Below, in pieces: positions 13,301 to 27,400 of a stretch of 64,000 bases of DNA (positions are counted from its first letter, which is position 1; every line of letters begins with the position of its first letter). A program made the translations under genes and the position numbers. The notes below the pieces were generated by a model. The model saw nothing but the letters and a program-made list of their open reading frames with translations, was not told where the DNA came from and did not search any database. Origin of the DNA: Chrysomallon squamiferum (Eukaryota; Mollusca; Gastropoda; Neomphalida; Peltospiridae); the NCBI GenBank assembly GCA_012295275.1, contig CM022679.1, positions 6,735,157-6,799,156 on the forward strand. The letters are read 5' to 3'.

Positions 13301-16300
13301 CAGGGCATCTGATGTTGTTTCTGTCCCACATGCAAAGGATAACGTCGGAATCAAATCATTTTCAGTTATACCTCAGTGGCCTTCCAAAGAATATATAATA
13401 ACTGAAAATGTAACCTTCATTTTTATTGCTGAAGACTTTGCGGGAAATCAAGAGACTTGCACAACAAACATTATAATTAAAGGTTTGTGACACTTGGAAT
13501 ATTCGGTTATCTTTGTACCCATCTGATAATACAAAACATGGAAAACAACAATTACAAACTAATTTTTGAAGAAAAAAAAAAGAAACCAAACACAACAAGT
13601 CATTATCATATTATTATTATTATTATGATTATTATTATTATTATTATGAATGTTTTTATTATTATTATTATGAATGTTTTTATTATTATTATTATTATTA
13701 TTAAACCAGATTAATAATTATGTATGATTTTTTTCAAATATACTCTTTATTTTTATCCACCAATTAGCAATCAAAAATTGTATATGATAAAAATGGTCCA
13801 TGTATGTATTTTAATGTATAGTTCATTAAATTAAACCATAAAATGTTTCTGCCTGACACACAGTTTTTACATGTTTTTGCCAATCTATATTAATAGAGCA
13901 AGTAATGAAATGTTGTGGAGGTTTTTTGTCTCATTATTTCTAGATGAAATCAAGCCCACAATTCAGTGTCCAAAAGCAGAAATCAAGTGGATCTTCACTG
14001 ACACTGAAAATATCACAGAAACTTTTCAAGGTTCTAAAGTAACTGTGTCTGATGACAGTGGTGTTAGTCCAGATGTCACATTCAATCCTCCATCTTTTTT
14101 TGCAAACCAGGATTCTGTTAACACTGTGTTTTCTGTACAAGCAACAGCCACAGACAAAGCTGGAAACCAGAACATGTGTCAGTTTGAATATTTGATAAAA
14201 GGTAATGTTTTCAGGATATTTTCTATTTATTTATCTGATATGTAGATGTGAACATAGAGAAACTTGTCAAAAGGAGGAGATATATTAGCAGTGTATGTTT
14301 GACCACAAAAATATCTGAGATGATCAAATTCTCAAACAGAATTTTTAAAGTAGATTTCGACAGAAATAAAAGAATATTTTTAGTGTAAGTCACAATTTAA
14401 TATGCTTAAATGTTGTAAATCTGGTATGGATGTGTTTGATTTTTTTTTACAAAAAATATACATTTTTAGCTCCAAAATTATGTCACATTGAAAACAAACA
14501 TAATGATTCAATACGTTCATGGTCACTCTTTATAGTCAGATCAACTATTATTTTGACAATTAAGACTCAACATTAGTGTTGAACAACAATTTTTAAAAAG
14601 TTGTTTATTTTTTACATGTTTATTTATATTTATTTACAGCACAGCATCTAATAAACTTATTTATAAATAATTTCTACATTGTTAAACATAAAAGTCCAAA
14701 AATAATGTCACAAAAGACAAAATGCTAATTGTTCATGGTTTAAAATCCCAACTTTATATATTACTTTTGAGAATGAGTTGAGGTACTTGTAAAAATGAGT
14801 ATATATTCATAACAAATAACAGTATTATACTTTGAACAACCAGTGTAATGTATATTAGTTTATTATGGAATATTACATCAATGTCAAAAAAGTAAGACAG
14901 ACACACATATTTTTATTACTGATATGTTTTTTTAAACATCCCATTTTTGTCTTAACATAAATTTGTGTGATAGAATAATATTTGAAAAGGGTAGTAGCTT
15001 TGCTTAAAATAAAATGTATGTGTAAGTTTACATGATGATAATTATTACTTTACTTGTTAAAATTACAGCTGCTCCATGCTCTCCTCTGTCACTGGTCACT
15101 CCAGTTCATGGAAGTAAAACCTGTACAGCTAGATCTGGCAATGCTGGATACAACTGTACTCTCACCTGTGATTCAGGATTTGTGTTTTATGACCAGTCAA
15201 CCACAACTGCTGCCCAGAATAGTTTGAATGTCCAGTGTGACAAGGGCAAACCATGGACTACAAACATACCTGCCTGTGTTAATGCTGGTAAGTAAAAATA
15301 CAGTATACAACTGTGCATTATGTGATTCTATGTTTACTTGAAATGTAATGATTACAATTTCAAGTCTTATCAACATATTAAAAGTTTAAAATAATACATA
15401 TTTGCTGTAAAAGAATTAACAGTAATTTGTTTTATGTTGTCTAAGAATGGTTATACTACATAAATATCTTTTATCACTTTTTAATATAATAATTACTGTT
15501 CTTATGGATTATCTTTTCAGTCAAGACAACGGCAAACTTCTATCAAACGTTTGAAGTTCATTACACCTCCAGTGGCACAGTTCTTGATACCTGCAAGCAA
15601 GATTATGCAGAAGTTATCAAAAACAAATATGAAACTCAAAGTGTATTTTCCACTATTACAAGTGCTTGCAGTAATGTTACTGATGCTACCATTTCCTCAG
15701 TGACAGTTGCTGAGCCAGACAATGACATAATAATTGATAATCAAAATAAAAAGGTATGTTTAATCTACATGTTCCAAATCTCAGAATTATTTAAGAGTAA
15801 TCTCTACTTTCTGTTGTGTTTGTTTTGAATTTTGTCAGTTATCGAAATTAATTGCATGTTAAACAAGTTTCAATGTCAAAGTGAATAATAAGGTCATTAT
15901 AATTGAAAATAAACAGTAAAAAAGATTTACTAAATTTGATCAAATAAACCATTTAAATTTAAAAATACTTATTTAATAGCAGGAAAAGAACATTGTAATA
16001 TTTTAAATTTTACTGAGAACTAATGTATTATTTGTTTTAATATACTTTGTTTAATCTGTTTATATTATAATATATAATGCACATATTATTTTTAATTATT
16101 TACCTATATTAAGTAATTTTTTTATATTAATTACTTTAAACAGATTCTTCCCAAAACTGATTTAGATCTTATATTAAGTAATTTTGATCAATCAGTTATT
16201 GCACTATTATGAGAAAAGTTGATCACAATAATTAACTTCAGAACATGTGATTGTTATATATAGAAGTTTGACACTAACCTTCATTTTCAGTTTATTTAGA

Positions 16301-19300
16301 TGACTATAGCAAGTCATTTGGTATTTTATGAAGCTTGCACATTAATCATTAATTTAAGATAGACAGCCAATTAGAAATAATATTTTTGTGATTTTTTTCT
16401 ATTCAGATAAATCTATTTTTAGTACTAAATTTCTCATATTGGAAACATATTGTCAGCAGAAAGTTCATGACTGTGATATAACTTGTAAATGAATGATGTT
16501 AAAAAAAGGATTTTTTTAAAATAACCTATAAATAAAATTTTATTTATTCTGCCTGAACTGTTTAAGTTTAAATTACCTTTAGACCATCTTTACCCTGATT
16601 GAGTTTGTTTTCAGATTTTAAATTATTTTTTAATTTTCTTTTAATATACCTCAGAATATGATACAGTTTAGTAAGGTAATCATAATATTATAAAAAATAT
16701 ATAATAAAATGAAAAAATGTTATTATATTTATTTATGACAAATCATAATTTAATCAGTTCTATACAAATCTAATTAAAGAAAAATAGAAAGATGTCACCA
16801 TTGGTTTTAATAATGCTATTTCCAAGAATTTTTCCTTAAAGAAAAAAAATCAATCAGGTACATCAAAATAGTAACCAATTCTCATAAATGCAAAATAATA
16901 ATAATTCAGAACATTTTTCTGAACAGTTTAAAATCTGAATATTGAATATTAATTGAATTGATGTATAGTGTCTACTATTCCCAGCTATAACCAGAAATAA
17001 TTTAAAGAAGATATACTAAAAGATAAACAGCATGCTACATATTTTTATACTTTTCATCTGTTTAGACAAATTTGATAGAATTGAGTATAAATTTAATATA
17101 CTTTTAAAAATTGCAGAAGATATAGTGCATAACTCCATTTATAGTGATTTACATGAATTGATTTGTAAATTAATTTTACATTATATGTAGTAAACAATTT
17201 CATTTGTCAATGATGAAAAGTAAAGAAATGTACTTATGGAAAATGTTTTGTTTTACAGATGAAAATCAATTATACAATATCATTCACTTGGAGCAAAAAG
17301 TCATCACTAACAACTTGTGCAGGACTTCTGAAGACAGTTCTTGAAAGTACAGGAACCACACAGTCAAATGTAATGAATGGCACACTGAGTACAGTTACTG
17401 GTTGTCCTGCAATATATGTTGTTCAGCAAAACAATTCTAATGATGATCCAGCAGCAGCACTGGAGGTTTCTAAGGAATATGTATGTCCCACCAACATGAA
17501 GAAAACAGTGTATAATAATTTACAGATGTGTTGTGAGTATTGATAATTTTGAGGATCATTAAAAATATATCTAAATACAATTTCTTATAATTAAATATTA
17601 TTAATAAAATGAACAAAAACTTTTCCTGACAAAATAGATGGACATTTCTAAGAGAATCAAGACTGACAAAATCAGAGGGCATTACAATTCAACAATCCTT
17701 TATCCACCAGATTGGAAGACTAAACAAAGTGTCATAAATATTGATGACTAAAGCTTGAAGTTAAAATCAGATTTTGCTCTCTCGTAGTTTTGTTTTCTTT
17801 TTGTTTTTTGTTTTTTATCATTATCAACTTCATGTAAATGTGAAATGTCACAATGGAGTGCATATATGCCAATAAACATATAATTAGGATTTTTTGAGGA
17901 TTTAGTGTTTGATACAGATATAAACAGATTATATTACATGTCTTAAATCTGCAGGTTTTCAATAAAGAATAGTCAATTGTTAACATTAACATTTATAATT
18001 CTGTAAATGTTTTAGTGCTCTGAATATTATAGTATTTTTTTTTTCTGTTCATTTAAAAATTAAAAAGTGTATTGATATTATAAATAAAGATTACTATATA
18101 CATTCATATGTGTATAAGTGGGAAATTAATTTATTCATATTTTATTAGAAAGACATTTTTTTCATTAATATTCCATAAATACTTTTTAATTGTTTATCCT
18201 TTCCTTTACTTTTTTTTTTTTTACATCTTGGATGTATGTATTCATTAAAGAAAAATAAAGATATCAGTTGTGTGTGTGTATATATATATACAAATGATAG
18301 CTTTTTTTTTTTATTTAATGGATATATGAATGTGTATGTATGTATATTTATGTGTATATGAATATGTACTCATTCTGAGAACTGTATCTAAAAATCTTCA
18401 CTGATCTGACTTTTGCAGTGGAATGTCCAGAAGGTACCTATAACAGTGGTAGTAACACCTGTGTACTATGTCCAGTGGGGATGTACCAACAAAGTACTGG
18501 ACAACGACTCTGTTTAAACTGTGACCCTGGCACAAGCACATACATGGCAGGAAGTACTTCCAAATCACAGTGCTCAGGTAATGATCTGTTTATTTCAGTT
18601 TTTAGAAAATATTTTATAGACACTGTATAGATATAAAAAAAACCCAGTAATAGTAGTATTATAATTTATATTATAAAAATAACCATGAACAGTATTAAGG
18701 AAACATGTAATCATATTGATAGTAATTATATTTTAAAAGTTTACTTTTATATTTAATTAAAATACTGTTTTCCATTTATTTATTTTATTTTAAAATACTA
18801 ATTATACAAAATGTTATCAAATAATTTTTGAAAACAAAAAGACAAATTATATAAAAATTTTTAGATGATGAGCTATGAAATATGTATTTTGATTCCCTGA
18901 TGTGTTAATTTTAGCTACTTGTCCACGTGGATCATACTCAGAAAACCAGCTACAGCCCTGTGCTCACTGTCCTCTGAATACTTACTGGTTTAACACTACA
19001 TACTGTAAACCATGTCCTGCAGATTCGATCACTCGTCAGACTGGAGCAACTTCTATTTCTATGTGTCAAGGTAATAACTGTTTTCACAGTTAGAGATAGC
19101 TGCTATAAATATTGCCTCTAGTATCTTTCATTTTGTTGAAGAAAGTGTTCCTAAATCATTTGTATCCTATTTGTTTTTTAAGATGCAGCATAAGAAATAA
19201 ATTGTCTTATAGCATTAGGTTGCATCTTCTTTTAATAAAAATGAAAGTAAATATAATAAAATAATACAATGAAGAGATGATATGTCACAGATTTAAAGAG

Positions 19301-19396
19301 AGTATGTAAATTATTTTAATTTATAATATACAAAAGTTTAAAATATTAAAAATTATATTCTAACAAAAAATTTATTTTGTCCATCATGTATTCTAA

Positions 19397-19451
<55 letters not shown>

Positions 19452-21378
19452 GCCTAATATCTTTATTTTTTTTTATGACTATATTACTTATGATCACAAC
19501 TAGTCATCAGCTTTATGAGGCTTTTGTTACAACTTTTCTATCTTTGAAGCTAAATGTCCTGAAGGGAAATACAGTCGTAATGATGGACATGAACCATGTT
19601 TGTTGTGTCCAAAATATTTTTACCAGGAGACAACTGGCCAAAAGTCATGTATACGTTGTCCAGATAATGCTATAACAGCAACCACTGGTTCAACATCACC
19701 AGACAATTGCACTGTTGGAGGTAAAACACTATTTTTATTAAGTATTTATCAGTTCTTTTGGGTTGAGGATGTACAAACATATTTGTGATTGAATCAGTTA
19801 TAGATATTCAAAGGAATGTTATATTTCAATTTCAGATATTTTGTAACTCTATCATAGGTTTACTTTACAATAATGTTTTATGAAATTATATTAATATAAG
19901 AATCTGCTAGGAATTCCCCAAAAATTATATTTTAAAAAGATAGGCATTAATATAACCTTTTAGATGATAAACGTTTTATCTCTAGTTTATATTAACAAAA
20001 AGATATTTTAAGTTGCAATCATAGTGAATAGTAGTTAATTTAAGAATAGTTCTGTTTTTCATTAATTTCTCTTATTTGAAAAAATATGTATTTGTTTTAC
20101 AGTTGCCTCAGTCTGTTCAACAAATGCATGCAGTGGACAAGGATCATGTATAGTAAAACATCAAAGTGCTGTTTGTACCTGCAATCCAGGTATTACCTCT
20201 GTTTATCATGTGCTTAATTGAAGAAATAAACCAATATTAGGCTATTTGTTATATATTCAGAATATTAAATGCATTTTAAGATTACTTTCAAAAAACATTG
20301 GCAACAAAATTTCTACAGATAATTTTGTTCAGCATTTAATATTCAGGATCTCTTTCTTTCTGTGATTTTTATCTTATTGCCAATTCAAGAATAAGTAAAG
20401 TTATTAAAACTTTATTTTGTTCTTTGCAAAAATAAAATATGATGAAGATCACAGTTGTAATGAAACATATATTGCCTAGATATCAAAATATATGGCACTG
20501 CTCTACCTTTCTTACAATGTTTGAAAAACCATAAATATTTAATTAATATATTGAGCTATATTAATAAGCATGTTTTTACAAATTAATAATTTTCAAATAA
20601 GAAATATATATATATCAAAAGAAATATTATACTTTGTCAAATAAAACTATTTCATGAGAACATATTGATTTATCAGTTATCTAACACAGCACAGAAAACT
20701 TATATAATATTATCTTTTTGGATACAATACAATTCATTATTTTATTTTTGTTTGATATAGTATTTAGAGTGGTAAAGAAATGGACTGTGTTTTTAAATTG
20801 TTGATCTTTAATTTTTCTGTCATTGATAACCATTGTTACTGAAATGTTTAGAAACAAAAGATTCGGGGCTTGTTATTTAATTTTAAACATTTTATTTTCT
20901 CCATAAACTTGAGGATCCTGATATAAGTACATAACAACTGTGTTATAATTAAATATACTAAAAACTATTATAAAGATTGGAGTCTGTAATTTTGTTTTGA
21001 AAAGAATAACAATTAATGTGCTTGACCACTGGGCAAAAATAATACAGAACAAAACTTGTATCTGTTTTAGTAATTATTTTATACTAAATATAACAAGTTC
21101 ATGTCTTATATTACACATATGTCAGTATAATAAATGATTATAAAATCAAAATCATCAGAAGAGGGTCATATTTACAAAATAGATATGATATATTTTCATT
21201 ACGTTCAGAAAAAGATGAACACATCTCATTTTTAAATATTTTTAACTTGTAAGCAAAGATATTAGTCTTGAATTCCAATTAGTATTCCATATTGAAAGCA
21301 AATTAAAAAAAGAAATGATATTAATATTTAATATTTTAAGTTATTCTTTAAGTAAATTAATGATATTTTTTTCACTAT

Positions 21379-21415
<37 letters not shown>

Positions 21416-24400
21416 AGAGTTATCAAAATGTAACATTTTTTAGATAGAGTTTATGGCATTTAATTAGTAGAAAAATGTCTTTCTTTTTTCTTTTCTTTTC
21501 ATTTCTTCTTCTTTTTTTTTTTTTTTTTTTTTTTTGAATATTTAAATTTTACTTATTTGTTCAATACTCATTAAAATAATCATTCAGTTTTAAATCACTT
21601 CTGTGGAATATAAACATACTCATGCAGTATTTATTATTCAAAATAGCCATGTGAAACAAACCATGTAAATTATAATTATACCTGACACAAACAGATATGT
21701 CATTCAGTGGAACATAATTTGTTCATGGCCTGAGTTTCAGTTTTATTAAAAATCATTTCATGTTAATTAATTTTGTATTTTTCAGTCAACACTCCTGTAA
21801 TCTGGTAAAGATTATTCACTTTATTAAGTAAATGTTTGATAATAAAGAAATTGATGTGATTGTATTAAAACAGCAAATACAATTTATGCATTAAAATGTT
21901 TCCAGCTAAATCAAAATCCCTAACATCTAATATTTCATATAATGTATATGACACTGGTTTCGGTAGATTATACAATATTTTCAGTGTCATACTTGATCTT
22001 TTACTAGCGTTTTAAAAATTACAAGAATTGTTTCTGTTTTGCAGGTTACACAGGTGAGAAATGTGAAAACATGATTAATCAGTGTGATTCAGGTCCTTGT
22101 TTCAATGGTGGAACATGTGTTCAGAATGCCACCAGCTACTACTGTCAGTGTAAACAAGGTAATATGATCAAGAGGAAGCTTTGTCTTTGTTTTAACTCAT
22201 CAGTCACTTAATAAGATTCAAAATGATGGTCTTATTTGTTTATTACAAATAACATCAGATGGTTATGTTCTTCCAGACTCATAATCTTTAATTGTATCTC
22301 ATTTCTGTACTTGTTTTCATGATTAATGTCTTTTATAGCAAGGAAAAATCTGTCATTTATGTTCTTATGAGAAAAGAAAAAAAGTAAGCGTAAATGAATA
22401 TTAATTTCAATCACTTAATAACAAGGATTAGATTATTTATGCAATGGTTTCTAAATATAAAATAAAATGGATGGATTGTGAACTCAAATCTGTATAAAAA
22501 TATTTATTACATTATATAGTTTGTAACATACAGAGATCATATCTTCTATGTTTAAGTTTTATATTACATATGTTTTATAATATACATATATGTATTGTAA
22601 ATACAATGTTTAGGCACTCAGGGAGATAACTGTGAAGTGGATATTGATGAATGTTCTTCAAATCCATGTGAAAATGGAGGAATGTGTCAGAATCAAATCA
22701 ATGGATACAAATGTCACTGTTTTGCTGGATATGGTGGAGTAAAGTAAGTTAATCTGATTATCTTGATTACTTCTGATGATGTTTATCTTATTTAAAGTGG
22801 TAAGTTACAATAATGAATTCTGTAAAATGCTGATATTCAATGAAAAATGATTTGATATTAGAATACGATGAAGAATGTATGAATGTTAAATGATTTAATC
22901 AGCATAAAACACCACAAATAATAAATAACTCATTTCACAATAAATGTATGTAATCAGTAAAGACCAAGACACCCAAACTGCTGGCCACATTAACTACAGT
23001 TAAAATAATAAAATCACAACAATACCTTTCATAAATTCAGTTGTGAAGCCTACAAATGGACAATTTCAATGAAACAGGGTCACAGAAAAATACAGATGTA
23101 ATACATGGTTTTAAGGATTGGTTTCTGAAAAACAATATTTCTGTGGTGTGCATAACATATTTAGTTAATTGTTTTTTTTTTCTTAAGAAACAAAAGAAGA
23201 TATAATTGTCATAAAAAAAATGGGTACAAAATTATTTCACAGTGTACAACAGACCTGTTTTGAAGAATTGCATGTTTTTATTTAATTACAAGTAGATATT
23301 GCTTAAGTCTTTTGAGTACACCAATTGAAATGTACTCCATCCTGAAGATGTGTGATACTGAATGTAAAAACATTTCTTTTATCCAGTTTTACTGTCTTTC
23401 AGTAATATATATATTTTTATTATTATTATTTTTTTAACAAAGTTTTAATACTTTAGTTTTCTGATGCCTTCAGTTGCCATAGTACACTGTATTTATTATT
23501 AAAATATTTTACCAAATTATTTTATGCAATTAAATATTTTTTAAATGAATTTGAATGTGTTTAAGTAGCAAAATCTGCTAAATGGAAATATATATTATCT
23601 TGCATGTTTATTTTTTGTATTAAAGTGTTTTTATTCACACATTTAATCGATAACCACTGAGTTGACTGGAAAAATTAATCTAACTTTTCTAGTCTTGTTT
23701 ATATTGTTAGATACAGTAATGATATATATCTGAATCAAGATTTATTTTGTTTATGACATAGCAACACCCAAAACTTCAGTGAAAGGTAAAGTCAATAATT
23801 CTCATTTGACAACAAGCCTGATATTGAGCTTTTTTTTATATACAAGCTGTAAGATTTAAGTTTTGAATTTGTTAAGTTTCTGTCTAAGAATATGCATAAC
23901 TTCTATAAATAACAAAAAATAGTTATCACATCATAAAGAGTTGGAAACATAAATTTTATTGTTATTATTAAGTGAGATCAAATAAGAAATAAATCAACTG
24001 TATGTACATGGATATTCTAAAACTAAAGATAAATTATAACTGAAACAATAACTTTATGCAGCTTGTATATTTCCTTTTGTATTTATCAATGCCAATAATA
24101 ACAATTTAATATGTGGTCACTTAACAAGTCATTTTTAAACCTTTGTTATTTTTACCTAATTTTTGTGTATAAAGTGCAAAATCTTTAACCCAAAACGTAA
24201 AAACAAACTATCATGTTATTCTATTTTTTTAATTTTATTTCATAAACAAATTGAGTTCATTATTTTTTTATTTCTTATTAGCTAATATATAATTATAAAA
24301 AATGAAAATATTACTTTTGAAGTTTATTAATAAAATTAAATTAGTTTAATGAAACAATAAATGTTTCATCAAAATGAGTAAAGTCAAGAAATGTTTTCTT

Positions 24401-27400
24401 TAATTTTGTAAAATAATATGAAACAAAGACTATTATTTTGTTTTAATTTAAATGAGTTAGAAACAAAAGCAAACAGTTACAAATTAAACATGAATATAAA
24501 TTGCATGTATGTATTCCATGTGATCTGTTTCCACTCAAGAATCCATCTTGTGTAAACCTAAAATGGTATTAATAAAAATGAAATAAAAATGTTTTCAAAA
24601 ACTGCTATTATCTTCCAAGTTTGTGGCAGTGATTGCTTTTTTAATAAATTATTTTTGGTCTGTCAATAATTGGTGTTTAATTGGTGTGGAAAATAATTAC
24701 TAGTACCTAAATGTTTTATTTTTTATTTTTTATTTTGTTTTAGTCAAGTACATATCCATGAAAAATATTCTTAACTTATGCAGTTCTTATAACTATCAGA
24801 TTTTATATGTCATAAGTTATTAACAGTTTTGTCCAGTTAAAAAACAATTTCTGCCTGTTTACAATTTTTAATTTTAATCAGATTCTTACTTAAATGGTTT
24901 TCACCATGCACAATACCTGACAGTTCAGTACAAAATAAATAACTCAACATTAAACTTGATTAAATATTTTGATAAAAAATTATTTTAAGTAAGTCCTTCA
25001 AATTTTGATTGTCCTAATTTTTTGTAATGAGACATTCAGCCCAAAGTATTTACTCTGTGATGTTCTAATTTTTAATGTCATGTGTGGACTTTTATTTTTT
25101 CATTTCTCACTTTTTTTTTTTTTATTCATAAATATTTTTGTTTGTTTATTTCATTTCTGATTGCTCTTTCAGTTTTGTATTTTGTTCTGTTGTCTTTTAA
25201 ATCACTTGTCTAAAATATCTCTGCAGTGTTTTTTGTTTTTAGGGTAACAGAATAATTTACCATTTAAAATAATTCCTGGAACATTTTGTGTGTGTGTGTG
25301 TTTGTTTCTGTTTGTCTTATTACATTATACCCATTCTTTTTGTCTCAATATTTTGTACAATATGCTTGAAAAGTCTAAATTTAAAAAAAAATATATATTA
25401 ATCAATATTTAATGATTCTTTATAAAAATTCTCTTCTATTATTTAAGTATTTAGTAGTTTTACATGGGAGAAGCAAATAAAATACCTGTTTAACATGTGA
25501 GCATTTTAACTGAAATTAAATTTTACAGTGACAACCACTAAACTGCATATTTTATTTTTGTTTTATTCAGGAATTTGTATAGAATTTCTTTTGATTAGAA
25601 CATTCTTTTAATGATTTGAGTGAATTTTTATTTAAAAAAAAAAAAAAATTTAAAGTGAGTTTAACCTGCATGTCTCATTATTTAGCACAAACACATTATT
25701 ATTACCATTGGTGTTTTTTTCAAAAGTTAGAATACCATGCTAAAGTAATATAAACGTTTGCTATGTTGACTGAAATTTATTATAATATGAAAAACATAAT
25801 TAATAAGTGACCTTAAAAAAAATAATTAAATTAATATCTCTGAGAAGTTACAGATATTAAAGTAAAATATTTATTTGCCAGAATTGATTCAAACAATGTA
25901 AATTTAAAAAAAAAAATCTCTCACACGGTTTTGATATTTCAATATTATTTTACAAATACATTTATGAAACAGGATTGTTCTTAAATTACATTTTTTGTTT
26001 GTAACTTTTTTTTAGCTGTTCAACTGTTGAACCTGTCTGTACAACTCATCCTTGCAAGAACGGTGCTACTTGTGTACCCTTGGGAAACATCCGCAGAAAA
26101 TGTCAATGTCAGGCTGGTTACACTGCAGAAGACTGCTCACAGCAAATAGGTGAATTTATTAGCCAACAATTTCAGCAAGAAAGAAAAAGCAACCAGTTCA
26201 TTTTGTTGTAGTTATTTATCATTATCAGTTATTAAAAAAAAAAAATTAAAAAATTCTTTTTCATAATACAGTTCTATAAATGAGCTTTTCTCACAGCTGG
26301 CATTATTACTATTTATAAATATTAAATACACAATATACCACATTCAAAAAGAGTCTTGTAAAACAAATTTATTTGCATTTTTCTCACAACAGATGACTGT
26401 GAATCAAATCCTTGTTATTATGGAGGCACATGTAAAGATAAACATCTTGGTTTTGAATGTACTTGTCCATCTGGCTACACTGGACAGCGGTGTGAGAATC
26501 CTCCTCAGCAGTGTCTTGGTGTGCAGTGTGGACCTGGGCAGTGTGTGGCAGACCACATTCACAACACATACCAGTGTGTTTGCAATGCTGGAATGCTCTA
26601 TGGTAAATTATATATTTACGTTTTAATTTATTACTTTTTGTTTTAATTTTAATTTTATTTTGATTGCTATAATTTCAAGGCTAAAAGAGATTTAGCAGAA
26701 TGTGTTAGTTTATGATTTACTAAAATAATTTTCTTGTATCAAACTTAGCTGAAATGCTACTGTTTTTGTTGATTTTCTCTATTCAACATCAGCTGGCTTA
26801 ACTCAGATTAATTCATTATAGTATTTTCTTTCTGAAAAAAGATGTAAAATCAATATAAAACATGAAAACAGGCAAGAAAGTTACATAATTATTTAAACAA
26901 AAACATCATTATTAAAATGGAAAATGTCATTGTGTAGAAGATACTGTAATTCTGAGATAATTTTGATGACAGTTTGGATTCAGAAAAGATTTAACATGAA
27001 AATGATAATAGATGGTAGCTTGTTACAGTTCTGTTGATTAGACAATTCTGTCACTTTCAGGAAGTAGCTACTTTAGTGGATTATAATGTCAATTACATTT
27101 TTAAGTCTGTTTCATTAAACCTTTCATTTTTTGCATGTGTTTCAAGAAAACCTTTTAGAATAATTAAGTAGCAGAAACACCAGGGAATAAATATATTAAA
27201 AACAAAATTAAATCATTATTATCAGTGTGTATTATAAAACAAATTATAACTTTTATCATTATTATTGTTACTGTTATTGTGTTGTTACAAATATACATTA
27301 TATTTGTGCTTATATTAATGACAGAGTTATTCACTTTAAATGTTGCAGGAAAGTTCTGTCAGTATGACATAATGGTTAAAAGCAGATGACTTCATCATCA

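Noticed and set aside
17732-17992. 86-codon minus-strand frame in intron 23
   Set aside because: No domain character, no splice or promoter context; length is unremarkable for a window this size.
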